A stretch of DNA of 17,223 nucleotides from the NCBI GenBank assembly GCA_028869495.1, contig JAGWRY010000239.1, positions 1 through 17,223 on the forward strand, written 5' to 3'. Below, in pieces: positions 1-7,077 of this stretch. The first letter of the stretch is position 1, and each line of letters starts with the position of its first letter. This DNA is from Elusimicrobiota bacterium. GTDB taxonomy: Bacteria; Elusimicrobiota; Elusimicrobia; UBA1565; UBA9628. A program made the translations under genes and the position numbers. The notes beneath the pieces were generated by a model that made no database searches, had not been told where the DNA came from, and saw nothing but the letters and a program-made list of their open reading frames with translations.

Positions 1-851
1 ACGACGACGCAGCGGCCGAGCTGGCCGGCCAGCGAGCGCGAGAGGGCGGCCGTCGCGGGGCCGCCGGAGGCGCGCAGGACCTCGCCGACGCCGGGGATCA
101 GGCGGTCGCAGACGGACGCGACGGCCTCGGGCGTCACGTCGCGCGGACCGAGGCCGGTGCCGCCGGTGAGGACGACGGCGACGGCGGACTTGGAGGCGCG
201 GCGGATGACGGCCTCGATCGTCGGTCGATCGTCCGGCACGGCGACGGAGCGGCTCACGGAGAACCCGATTTCACGCAGACCGGAAACCAGGAGAGGACCG
301 GACCGGTCGACGGCCTTCCCGGACGACGCTCGATCGGAGACCGTCACGGCGACGGCTTTCCCAAGCTTCGGGCGGAGCGGCTTCGCCGCCGCCCGCGGCG
401 TCTCGGCGGGGTGGACCCAATGGCCGCGCTTGCCGCCGTCCTTGAAGACCAGGCGGACGTCCTCGATCGTCAAGGCGGGGTCGACGGGCTTCACGAGGTC
501 ATAAACGCAAAGAAGCGCGCCCATGACGCCGGACAGGGCCTCCATCTCGACGCCGGTCTTGGCGACGGTCGCGGCCTCGCAGACGGCGCGCACGGCGGGA
601 AGCCGAGCGTCGAGGGCGAAGTCCACGCTGACGCGGTCGAGCGGCAGGGGGTGGCAGAGGGGCAGGAGCTCGGCCGTGCGCTTGGCGGCGAGCAGGCCCG
701 CGGCCTGGGCCGGGCCGAAGGGGTCGCCCTTGGGGAGCCGGCCGGCGCGCAGGAGGGCGAAGGCGCGCCGGCCCAGGCGCAGGACGCCGGTCGCGGCGGC
801 GCGGCGCGCGGTCGCGGGCTTGGCGCCGACGTCGGCCATGCGCGCGCTCAT
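1..851 (-). CDS. moaC/mog: Bifunctional MoaC-MogA/MoaB molybdenum cofactor biosynthesis protein, C-terminus cut by window edge
   Basis: Read by translating the minus strand; about 283 residues are present and the end lies outside the window. Residues about 5-150 are MoaC, which with MoaA makes cyclic pyranopterin monophosphate: DVGAK near the start, LCHPL at 65-69, KTGVEMEAL at 98-106, and YD...K at 117-121. Residues about 165-283 are a MogA/MoaB (MoCF-type) domain that adenylylates molybdopterin before Mo insertion, with TGGTGLGPRDVTPE at 229-242. A short Pro/Ala/Lys linker joins them. The ATG at 851 overlaps the moaA stop as ATGA, so the two are translationally coupled; an internal ATG at 839 is a weaker alternative start. 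MoaC-Mog fusions are known in several phyla. The protein is presumably cytosolic and supplies cofactor for a molybdoenzyme such as the xanthine dehydrogenase implied by xdhC. Confidence 0.93.
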   Translation of the reverse strand, partial: MSARMADVGAKPATARRAAATGVLRLGRRAFALLRAGRLPKGDPFGPAQAAGLLAAKRTAELLPLCHPLPLDRVSVDFALDARLPAVRAVCEAATVAKTGVEMEALSGVMGALLCVYDLVKPVDPALTIEDVRLVFKDGGKRGHWVHPAETPRAAAKPLRPKLGKAVAVTVSDRASSGKAVDRSGPLLVSGLREIGFSVSRSVAVPDDRPTIEAVIRRASKSAVAVVLTGGTGLGPRDVTPEAVASVCDRLIPGVGEVLRASGGPATAALSRSLAGQLGRCVV

Positions 852-1822
852 CCGCCGATCCTCGCGAAGGTGCGGTTGTCGCCGACGCGGCCCTCGGGCA
901 GGTAATGAGAGGGCTCCTTGAGGCCGAGGAGCGCGCGCAGGCGCTCCTGCAGCGCCGCGCGGTCCTCGTCCCTCTGAAGGAGATCGCGCAGGGAGCTCTC
1001 GCCTTCGGAGAACAGGCACAGGCGCAGGCGCCCGCGGCTGGTCACGCGCAGGCGGTTGCAGGACGCGCAGAAGTCCTTCGCGTAGGGCGCGATCAGGCCC
1101 AGCGCGCCGGGGACGCCCGGGCGCCGGAAGCGGCGCGCGGGGCCGTCGGCCTCGGCGCGCGGCTCCTCGACCCAGCCCTCGGCGAGCAGGCGCGCGGCCA
1201 GGGACTCCGCCTTCATATGGCGCGCGGCGAAGAAGTCGGCGTTGCCGGCGGTCGGCATCAGCTCGATGAAGCGGACCTCGACGCCGCGCGCGGCGGCGAA
1301 GTCGGCGAAGGCGGCGACCTCGCCGTCGTTGACGCCCTTCATCAGCACCGCGTTGACCTGGACCGTCATCCCGGCCGCGCGCGCGGCGTCGACGCCGGCC
1401 AGCACGTAGGCGAGCTCGTCGCGGCCGACGATCTCGGCGAAGCGCGCGCGGTCGAGCGAGTCGACGCTGACGTTGACGGCCGACACGCCGGCCGCCGACA
1501 GCGCGGGAATCAGGCCCGCCAGGCGCCGGCCGTTCGTGGACAGGGCGACGCGGCGCACGCCCGGGGTCGCCGCGGCCGCGGCGGCGATCGCGGCCAGGTC
1601 GGGCCGCAGGGTCGGCTCGCCCCCGGTCAGGCGCACCTTCCACATCCCGAGCCCGGCGCAGGCGGACAGCAGTCGGCGGATCTCGGGGAGCGCGAGCGGC
1701 GGCTCGGCTTCTTCCTTCTTATAGCCGTGAGGCAGGCAGTAGCGGCAGCGGTAGCCGCAGGCGTCCTCGACGGACAGGCGCAGGTAGACGAAGCGGCGGC
1801 CGAGGGCGTCGACGAGGGGCAC
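848..1822 (-). CDS. moaA: GTP 3',8-cyclase MoaA (radical SAM, molybdenum cofactor biosynthesis)
   Basis: This 324-residue protein catalyses the first step of molybdopterin synthesis, converting GTP to 3',8-cyclo-GTP with two 4Fe-4S clusters. The radical-SAM cysteines are C22, C26 and C29 (CxxxCxxC). The second cluster ligands are C252, C255 and C269 (CX2C-X13-C). The glycine-rich LTGGEPTLR stretch for SAM binding follows near residue 65, and the protein ends in the conserved Gly-Gly needed for activity (FARIGG). Length is normal for the family. The start is GTG at 1822: in-frame upstream sequence reaches a TAA within three codons, so no longer start exists. There is no Shine-Dalgarno, but a perfect TATAAT lies 5 bases upstream, suggesting a leaderless message. 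The stop overlaps the start of the moaC/mog fusion by four bases. Confidence 0.96.
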   Translation of the reverse strand: MPLVDALGRRFVYLRLSVEDACGYRCRYCLPHGYKKEEAEPPLALPEIRRLLSACAGLGMWKVRLTGGEPTLRPDLAAIAAAAAATPGVRRVALSTNGRRLAGLIPALSAAGVSAVNVSVDSLDRARFAEIVGRDELAYVLAGVDAARAAGMTVQVNAVLMKGVNDGEVAAFADFAAARGVEVRFIELMPTAGNADFFAARHMKAESLAARLLAEGWVEEPRAEADGPARRFRRPGVPGALGLIAPYAKDFCASCNRLRVTSRGRLRLCLFSEGESSLRDLLQRDEDRAALQERLRALLGLKEPSHYLPEGRVGDNRTFARIGG

Positions 1823-1827
1823 GCCCC

Positions 1828-1833
1828 ATTATA
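1828..1833 (-). promoter_or_regulatory. Probable -10 element of moaA (leaderless)
   Basis: A perfect TATAAT on the minus strand is followed by GGGGC and then the GTG start of moaA. Transcription starting the usual 6-8 bases after the hexamer would begin at or next to the start codon. No convincing -35 box is visible 16-18 bases upstream. Confidence 0.6.
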
Positions 1834-1862
1834 CAAAGGACGGACGCGCGCTCCGGACGGCG

Positions 1863-3164
1863 CTAGGAGAGGATCTTGCCCGCCGCGAAGTAGCCGGCGC
1901 CGCCCAGGAGCGCGGCGCCCGCCAGCGCGCCGATCGGGCCGCCGAGCAGGAAGCCGAGCAGGCCGCCGAGGAGCGCGCCGCCGACGCCGACCTTGAGCGG
2001 GACCGAGCTGTAGGGCTTCTTGCCGCTGCCCATCTTCGAGATCTCGCTGACCAGGTCGTCGGTGGACGTCGCCGGCGAGGGCGGCGGGGCCAGCGTCAGG
2101 TCGGCGCCGCCGACGCCCGGCGCCGCGGACGGCGTCAGCAGGGGGAGCTTGGAGATCGGCTGGGTCCCGGGCGCGACGACGACCGGGCCGGCGGGCCGGC
2201 CGTGGTTCACCCCGCCGTCGAAGACCTTGCCGGCGCCCAGTCCCGCGCCGACGGCGGCCTTGGCCTGGTCGAGCGCGCCGCCGTGCGGGCCGGCGACGAC
2301 CTTCGGCGAGGTCGGCTCGGACGGCGGGGCCGGCGTCTTCGCCGCCGGGCCGGACGCGGGACCGGAGGCCGGGGCGGGGCGCTTCGCCGGCGACGACGGC
2401 GTCGGCGCTTTCGCGACGCGGTTCGGCGGCCTCACGGTCCGGACCGGCGTCTTCGCCGGAGCCGAGGACGGCGTCCCGGCGGGCTTGGCCGGCGCGGGGG
2501 CCTTCTTCGGCGGCTGGGCGGCGGCGAGCCGGGCGGCGCGGCGCTGGGACAGGATCGAGGCCAGCTGGGCCGCGGCGGCCTGGCCGCGGGCCGGGGCGTT
2601 CTGCGCGACGCTCGAGGCCGCGTAGGCGGAGAGGTCCTGGCGGTACTTGTCGAGGATGCCGGCGACGATGCGCGGGGTCAGCGAGAGCAGGCCGGTGCTG
2701 ACCTTGCCGTGGTTGGAGGCGAGGTCCTCGTCGACCTTGTTCAGGTAGTAGATCAGGTTGTCGCGGTCGGACTGCGTCATCGACTTGACGCGCTGGGCGG
2801 TGTAGGCGCGCATCTCGGGCGTCATGATGTCGGCCCAATTGCGGTAGGTGCCGTCGAGGGCCAGGTCCGGGTGATGGCTCTCGACCGCGGCGAAGGAGAC
2901 GAGCTTGCCGCGCCACTCGGCGATGAAGAGCGGTCTCAACTGGGGATCGTCGAGGGCGACGCGGCCTTCCGCGTCGAAGGCGGCGGACTCCTGCGGCCGG
3001 GCGAGCAGGGCGGCCAGCACGGCGCGCTCGTCCCAGTGCGGGCCGTCGGTCTGGAGATCGCGCATCGCGTCGGCGACCAGGCCCGGGTCGGCGGCGCGCG
3101 CGGGGGCCGCCGCGGCGAGCGCGGCGAGGAGGACGGCCGGAGCCAGGAGCTTCCTGAAAGCCAT
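1863..3164 (-). CDS. Exported protein of unknown function with Pro/Ala-rich linker and C-terminal glycine-zipper
   Basis: The family is not recognised. The 433-residue product begins with a clear signal peptide (MAFRK, hydrophobic core, Ala-rich cleavage region ending ARA|AD near residue 24). Residues about 26-205 look like a folded, mostly helical domain with many charged and aromatic residues (for example RNWADIMTPEMRAYT). Residues about 205-300 are Pro/Ala/Lys-rich low complexity, then a Pro/Gly/Thr-rich stretch follows. The last 45 residues are a Gly-rich hydrophobic segment with repeated GxxxG spacing (GGLLGFLLGGPIGALAG), a glycine zipper that could insert in a membrane. The ATG at 3164 was chosen because the signal peptide starts there; AAGGA lies almost against it, and a TATACT is 12 bases upstream. 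It precedes moaA with a 40-base gap containing moaA's own promoter, so the two are probably separate units. Confidence 0.75.
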   Translation of the reverse strand: MAFRKLLAPAVLLAALAAAAPARAADPGLVADAMRDLQTDGPHWDERAVLAALLARPQESAAFDAEGRVALDDPQLRPLFIAEWRGKLVSFAAVESHHPDLALDGTYRNWADIMTPEMRAYTAQRVKSMTQSDRDNLIYYLNKVDEDLASNHGKVSTGLLSLTPRIVAGILDKYRQDLSAYAASSVAQNAPARGQAAAAQLASILSQRRAARLAAAQPPKKAPAPAKPAGTPSSAPAKTPVRTVRPPNRVAKAPTPSSPAKRPAPASGPASGPAAKTPAPPSEPTSPKVVAGPHGGALDQAKAAVGAGLGAGKVFDGGVNHGRPAGPVVVAPGTQPISKLPLLTPSAAPGVGGADLTLAPPPSPATSTDDLVSEISKMGSGKKPYSSVPLKVGVGGALLGGLLGFLLGGPIGALAGAALLGGAGYFAAGKILS

Positions 3165-3176
3165 ATCCTTGCGGGG

Positions 3177-3182
3177 AGTATA
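3177..3182 (-). promoter_or_regulatory. Possible -10 element of the exported protein gene
   Basis: TATACT on the minus strand ends 12 bases before the ATG at 3164, which would give a leader of only a few bases. No clear -35 box is seen. The 142 bases between this gene and the divergent lipoprotein gene hold both promoters and nothing else recognisable. Confidence 0.4.
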
Positions 3183-3293
3183 GCCGCGCGCGAGCGGAGG
3201 TCCCAGGAGCGGAAGGCCCAGACGGGCGGGGCCCGGTGGGCCCAGGCGTGCCGGAGTTGCAATGGTTTCACGCGCGGCGGCGGGGCGAATTGT

Positions 3294-3299
3294 TATCAT
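3294..3299 (+). promoter_or_regulatory. Probable -10 element of the NlpC/P60 lipoprotein gene
   Basis: TATCAT lies in a small AT-rich patch, with seven bases (CGCGGCG) between it and the ATG at 3307. There is no Shine-Dalgarno, so the transcript is likely leaderless. A TTGCAA at 3257-3262 is too far upstream (31 bases) to be a -35 box. Confidence 0.45.
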
Positions 3300-3306
3300 C
3301 GCGGCG

Positions 3307-3783
3307 ATGAGAAGATCCGCTCTGGCCGCCGTCGTCCTCGCCGCGTTCGCGCTGTCCTCCTGCGCGAGCCTTCCGCCGCCGCCGCCGCGCCGCCCGCGGC
3401 GTCCGCCGTCGAAGCTCGCGAAAGCGATCCTGCGCACCGCGCGCGCGTATCTGCCCGAGGAGAGCCGGGACCTGAGGACACCGAGGGACTGTTCGGACTT
3501 CGTCGACCGGGTCTTCCGCGCGAACGGCGTCCGCCTGCCGCGCACGTCGCGGGAAATGTGGCGCCTGGGCCGGCCCGTTGCTTCCCGGAACCTGCGGATG
3601 GGCGACCTGCTGTTCTTCTCCGGCGCGCGCGGCGGACGCCGCGTCGGCCACGTCGCGATCTACGACGCGGACGGCATCTTCATCCACGAGGCGAGCCCGG
3701 CGGACGGAGTGCGCCTGCAGAGCCTCTACAGCGACTATTACCGCGAGCGCTACCTCGGCGCGCGCCGGATCCTGAGCGACTAG
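3307..3783 (+). CDS. NlpC/P60 family lipoprotein, putative cell-wall peptidase
   Basis: This 158-residue protein has a lipoprotein signal: positively charged start, hydrophobic core and lipobox LSSC with the lipidated cysteine at C19. A short Pro/Arg-rich spacer (residues 22-36) leads into a minimal NlpC/P60 domain. The nucleophile is C62 in DCSDFV, the catalytic histidine is H115 in GHVAIY, and H127 in IFIHEAS is the probable third polar residue; GDLLFF between them is also typical. Such enzymes cleave peptide bonds in peptidoglycan stem peptides, often D-Glu-diaminopimelate, and would act in the periplasm from a membrane anchor. The TAG stop is part of the Shine-Dalgarno (TAGGAG) of the next gene, so the two are probably cotranscribed, although no functional link is obvious. 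Confidence 0.9.
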   Translation: MRRSALAAVVLAAFALSSCASLPPPPPRRPRRPPSKLAKAILRTARAYLPEESRDLRTPRDCSDFVDRVFRANGVRLPRTSREMWRLGRPVASRNLRMGDLLFFSGARGGRRVGHVAIYDADGIFIHEASPADGVRLQSLYSDYYRERYLGARRILSD

Positions 3784-3794
3784 GAGCGTTTTCC

Positions 3795-5069
3795 ATGGCG
3801 AGGAAGGACGAAGGCTACAAGAAGACGACGCGGATCGTGCACGGGGCGGCGCGGACCGCGCGCTGGGACTATTCGCATCACGTCGTGCCGCCGCTGACCG
3901 CGTCGACGACGTTCCGCCTGGAGTCGGTCGCGCGCGGCGCGCGGGGCTTCACCGAGTTCGGCTCGTTCCGCTCCGAGGAGACGGCCGAGCCGGTCTACAT
4001 CTACGATCGCCTCGACGAGCCGACGCGGGGCCTGCTCGAGAGCCAGGTCGCCGCGATGGAGGGCGCCGACTTCTGCCTGGCCTTCGCGTCCGGGATGGCC
4101 GCCGTCTCGGCCTCGCTCGGCGCGGTCCTGACGGCCGGCGACGAGGTCGTCGCGCACACGCTGATCTACGGCTGCACCCACTCGCTGCTGACGAACTGGT
4201 ACCCGAGGCTCGGGATCAAGGTCAAGCGCGCGGACTTCACCGACCTGAAGGCCGTCGCGAAGGCGATCGGGCCGCGCACGCGCGCGCTGTACTTCGAGTC
4301 GCCGGTCAACCCGACGCTCGACCTCGTCGACCTGCGCGGGGTCGCGGAGCTCGCGCGCCGCGCCTCGAAGGGGCGCCGGCGCCGGGTCCTGTCCGTCATC
4401 GACAGCACGTTCGCGACGCCCTTCTGCCAGCGTCCGATCGAGCACGGGATCGACCTCGTCGTCCACTCGCTGACCAAGAACATCGGCGGCTTCGGCACCG
4501 AGATCGGCGGCGCGGTCTGCGGCCCGAAGGACCTGTTCCCGGACGTGATGGGCTACCGCAAGGACTTCGGCGGCGTGCTGTCGCCGAAGGCGGCGTGGAA
4601 CATCCTGGTCTACGGCGTGCCGACGATCCCGCTGAGGATCAAGCGCCAGCAGTACACGGCCCTGCAGGTCGCGCGCTGGCTGGAGAGCCAGCCGCTCGTC
4701 GAGGAGGTCCGCTATCCGGGCCTCGACAACTTCCCCCAGCGCGCGCTGGCGCTCAAGCAGATGCGCGACTTCGACGGGGGCTTCGCGCCGGGCAACATGA
4801 TCTACTTCCGTCTCGACCCGCGCCGCGCCTCCGGCGCGAGGTTCGTCGACCACGTCGCCAAGCACGCGTACTGCGTGACGCTCGCGGTCAGCCTCGGCCA
4901 CACGAAGACGCTGATCGAGATGCCGTCGGCGATGACGCACTCGGCCTACGCGGGCTCGGGCCCGATGCGCGAGCACGGCGGCATCCGCCTGTCGATCGGG
5001 CTCGAGAGCCCGGTCGACATCATCCGCGACCTGAGCGCCTCGCTGAAGGCCGTCTCCCGCCGGAAGTGA
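3795..5069 (+). CDS. Cys/Met-metabolism PLP-dependent enzyme (cystathionine gamma-synthase / methionine gamma-lyase family)
   Basis: This cytosolic 424-residue enzyme belongs to the trans-sulfuration family. The PLP lysine is K228 in VVHSLTKNIGG. YIYDRLDEPTR and FASGMAA near the N-terminal third are the usual phosphate-binding and substrate-channel segments, and HSAYAGSG plus RLSIGLE near the C-terminus are also family features. The subgroup with an insertion (GARGFTEFGSF) before the YDR motif is usually annotated only as a trans-sulfuration family protein. Substrate (cystathionine, methionine or O-acyl-homoserine) cannot be decided from sequence. The start ATG has TAGGAG eight bases upstream, overlapping the previous stop codon. 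It lies next to no other sulfur-amino-acid gene; the convergent glycosyltransferase gene lies downstream beyond an inverted repeat. Confidence 0.9.
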   Translation: MARKDEGYKKTTRIVHGAARTARWDYSHHVVPPLTASTTFRLESVARGARGFTEFGSFRSEETAEPVYIYDRLDEPTRGLLESQVAAMEGADFCLAFASGMAAVSASLGAVLTAGDEVVAHTLIYGCTHSLLTNWYPRLGIKVKRADFTDLKAVAKAIGPRTRALYFESPVNPTLDLVDLRGVAELARRASKGRRRRVLSVIDSTFATPFCQRPIEHGIDLVVHSLTKNIGGFGTEIGGAVCGPKDLFPDVMGYRKDFGGVLSPKAAWNILVYGVPTIPLRIKRQQYTALQVARWLESQPLVEEVRYPGLDNFPQRALALKQMRDFDGGFAPGNMIYFRLDPRRASGARFVDHVAKHAYCVTLAVSLGHTKTLIEMPSAMTHSAYAGSGPMREHGGIRLSIGLESPVDIIRDLSASLKAVSRRK

Positions 5070-5090
5070 ACGGCGGACGGACGACGGCGA

Positions 5091-5210
5091 ACCACGAAGA
5101 CACAAAGACACGAAGAACGGAGAAAGGGTTAAAAACGGATTCCGTTGGCCGTTAACCTTCCAATCCGTTCATCGCCGCGCCGGGACTTCGCGTCTTTGTG
5201 TCTTCGTGGT
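5091..5210. repeat. Long inverted repeat between convergent genes (ACCACGAAGACACAAAG type)
   Basis: The left arm, 5091-5115, begins ACCACGAAGACACAAAGAC. The right arm, 5186-5210, is its reverse complement, matching at 24 of 25 bases. The 70 bases between contain smaller nested palindromes: GGTTAA at 5128-5133 with TTAACC at 5152-5157, AACGGATT at 5134-5141 with AATCCGTT at 5162-5169, and AACGGA-T-TCCGTT at 5135-5147. The element is richer in A+T than its surroundings. Similar 'accacgaagacacgaag' repeats are, from general experience, scattered through many environmental bacterial genomes. It could be a non-autonomous mobile palindrome or a bidirectional terminator. The right arm lies inside the 3' end of the glycosyltransferase gene. 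Confidence 0.8.
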
Positions 5211-6692
5211 CCGATCCGGCGTTTCGTCTTTTAGGCGGAAGATCATCGTCCCCTCGTCGGGGGCGGCGAAGACCTCGTCGGCGAGCTTGTTCTCGGTCAG
5301 CCAGGCGGCCAGCGCGGTCCCGAAGTTCGGCGGGACGTCGGCGGGGGCGAACTCGTCGCCCGGAAGAGGGACGCGCACGTGCACCCAGCGCACGCCCTTC
5401 GCGCGCATGCGCGAAAGCCACTCCCGGTCCGGGTGCAGGTCCTGCGGCTCGCAGGCGCGCCCTGCGTTCAGAGCCAGCGCGTAGGCGCCGACGCTCGACA
5501 GCCGGCCGTCCGGCGGGACGTTCGCGCGGATCCAGGCGACGGTCCTCGGCTCGTAGCCGGGGCGCGCGTCCCGGCCGCGGCGGGCGAGGAAGAGGTCCAG
5601 GCGCAGGGGCGCGGCCAGCAGGAGCGCGGTCAGCGCGGCGCCGGCGGCCGGGCGGGGCGACAGCCGGGGCTCGGCGGCCGCGGCGGCCAGGATCCAAACG
5701 AACGGGACGAGGGGGAACAGGTAGCGCAGGGAGACCCAGCGCCAGGTCAGGTGCAGGAGCAGGACGCCGGCGAGATAGGCGGCGGCGGCGAAGGCGCGCG
5801 GGTCCTCGTCGCGGCGCAGGAGGCGCCGCGCGCCGGCGGCGGCGGCGAGGAGGACGAGGAGCGCCAGCGAGGCGCGCAGGGCCGTCGGCGCGCCGGGCAG
5901 GCCGAACAGGCCGGCGCCGAGCAGGCGGTCGAGCAGGTCGACGGCGTGGCGGAACTGGACCAGCGGGTCGCCGAGGACGGCGACGTTCTGCCGCCACACC
6001 GACGGGTAGTCGGAGATCGCCGGGCCGGCGGCCAGGCGCCCGGCGAGCAGCCACAGCGCGCTCGGCAGCGCGGCTCCGGTCAAAAAGAGAGCCGCGCGGC
6101 GCGCGCCGAAGCGGCGCCAGAGGACGAGGGCGAGGACCGCGGCCAGCACGACGCCGTGCGGGCGCAGGAGGATCGCGAAGGCGGCCGCCGCCGTCAGGAG
6201 CGCGAAGGCGCGCGGGCTCTCCGCGTCCGGCGCGAAATCGACGAGCCACAGGCTCAGCGCGAGGTAGGGCGCGTAGGGCATCACGAGCCCGCCCAGGCCG
6301 AGCAGGACCGGGTTGGCGGCGGTCAGCAGCGCCGCGGCGGCGGAGGCGCCGGGGCCCAGGCGCCGGCGGGCCAGGCGCCAGGTCAGCCAAGGCGTCAGCG
6401 CCCCGGCCGCCAGCGGGACGGCGCGCAGGAGCCACGGGCGCAGGCCGCCGAACAGGACCGCGGGGACCAGCAGGAGCGGCAGGCCGGGCAGGAACTGGAA
6501 GGGCAGGCCGAGGCCTCCCGGGAACGCGAAGCGGCCATGGAGCAGGGCGCGCGCGAGCAGGACGTTGGCGGCGTCGTCGTTGAGGACGCCGACGGGCAGG
6601 CGCCGCGCGGCGAGCAGGTAGAGCGCGGCCAGGACGGCGGCGGCCGCGGCGGCCCCGGCCGCGGCCGGGCGGACGCGGGGGAGCCGGGTCAT
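5169..6692 (-). CDS. GT-C superfamily (ArnT/PMT-like, GT39-type) membrane glycosyltransferase
   Basis: This 507-residue integral membrane protein has about ten or more hydrophobic segments. The first spans roughly residues 10-30 and is followed by an Asp pair (D39-D40) in the first extracytoplasmic loop, the metal/donor-binding feature of lipid-linked-sugar GT-C enzymes. A soluble C-terminal part begins near residue 390. Such enzymes transfer sugars from polyprenyl phosphate carriers to lipids or proteins outside the membrane; donor and acceptor cannot be inferred. The last residues (T495-V503, TTKTQRREV) are encoded by the right arm of the inverted repeat, so the C-terminus looks appended rather than native. 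The start is ATG at 6692, only four bases after the metallopeptidase stop, so it is the third gene of the 8-oxoguanine deaminase operon. Confidence 0.82.
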   Translation of the reverse strand: MTRLPRVRPAAAGAAAAAAVLAALYLLAARRLPVGVLNDDAANVLLARALLHGRFAFPGGLGLPFQFLPGLPLLLVPAVLFGGLRPWLLRAVPLAAGALTPWLTWRLARRRLGPGASAAAALLTAANPVLLGLGGLVMPYAPYLALSLWLVDFAPDAESPRAFALLTAAAAFAILLRPHGVVLAAVLALVLWRRFGARRAALFLTGAALPSALWLLAGRLAAGPAISDYPSVWRQNVAVLGDPLVQFRHAVDLLDRLLGAGLFGLPGAPTALRASLALLVLLAAAAGARRLLRRDEDPRAFAAAAYLAGVLLLHLTWRWVSLRYLFPLVPFVWILAAAAAEPRLSPRPAAGAALTALLLAAPLRLDLFLARRGRDARPGYEPRTVAWIRANVPPDGRLSSVGAYALALNAGRACEPQDLHPDREWLSRMRAKGVRWVHVRVPLPGDEFAPADVPPNFGTALAAWLTENKLADEVFAAPDEGTMIFRLKDETPDRTTKTQRREVPARR

Positions 6693-6696
6693 CGCG

Positions 6697-7077
6697 TCAG
6701 GCGCCCTCGGGCCAGGCGCGGGCGAGCTCCTCGTCGTCGAGGCCGAAGTGGTGGGCGAGCTCGTGGCGCAGGGTCAGGCGCAGCTCGCGGCGCAGGGCGG
6801 CGAGGTCCTCCGACTCGTCCTCGAGCGCGCGCTGGTACAGGTAGATCCGCGCGGGCAGGACGCCGGACGCGTCGGCGGACAGCATCTGCGCGCGCGTCGG
6901 CCCGTCGTAGAGGCCGAGCAGGGTCCCGGCGGTCTCGAGGCCCTCGGCCTCCAGGCCCGGCGCGTCCTTGACCTCGATCGCGACGTTGACGAGGAGGTCG
7001 CGGAAGGCCTTCGGGACGGCGGCCAGCTCCGCGTCGGCGAGCTCGCGGAAGCGCTCGCGCGCGAGGCGCTTCTTCAC
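6697..7077 (-). CDS. Small zincin-like metallopeptidase family protein (PF06262/DUF1025 type)
   Basis: This 126-residue cytosolic protein is the size of the Zincin_1 family. The zinc motif near the C-terminus is HExxHxxGxxD: H105, E106, H109 and D115 (HELAHHFGLDD). Other family features are the early FRDLLVNVAIEVKD segment, LGLYDG near the middle and LPARIYLYQ before the metal site. The biological substrate of this family is not established. The start is GTG at 7077; its GTGA overlaps the stop of the upstream 8-oxoguanine deaminase gene, implying coupled translation, and the stop is four bases from the glycosyltransferase start. No link to purine breakdown is apparent beyond cotranscription. 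Confidence 0.88.
   Translation of the reverse strand: MKKRLARERFRELADAELAAVPKAFRDLLVNVAIEVKDAPGLEAEGLETAGTLLGLYDGPTRAQMLSADASGVLPARIYLYQRALEDESEDLAALRRELRLTLRHELAHHFGLDDEELARAWPEGA

Noticed and set aside
3257..3271. TTGCAA and TTTCAC as a -35 box for the lipoprotein gene
   Set aside because: They are 31 and 22 bases from the TATCAT hexamer, outside the workable range.
2202..5069. Very long open frames that overlap confident genes on other frames or strands (for example one of 955 codons here)
   Set aside because: Stop codons are rare in all frames of GC-rich DNA. The extra parts are low-complexity Arg/Ala/Gly sequence and conflict with genes having clear motifs; only the last 424 codons of this one are real.
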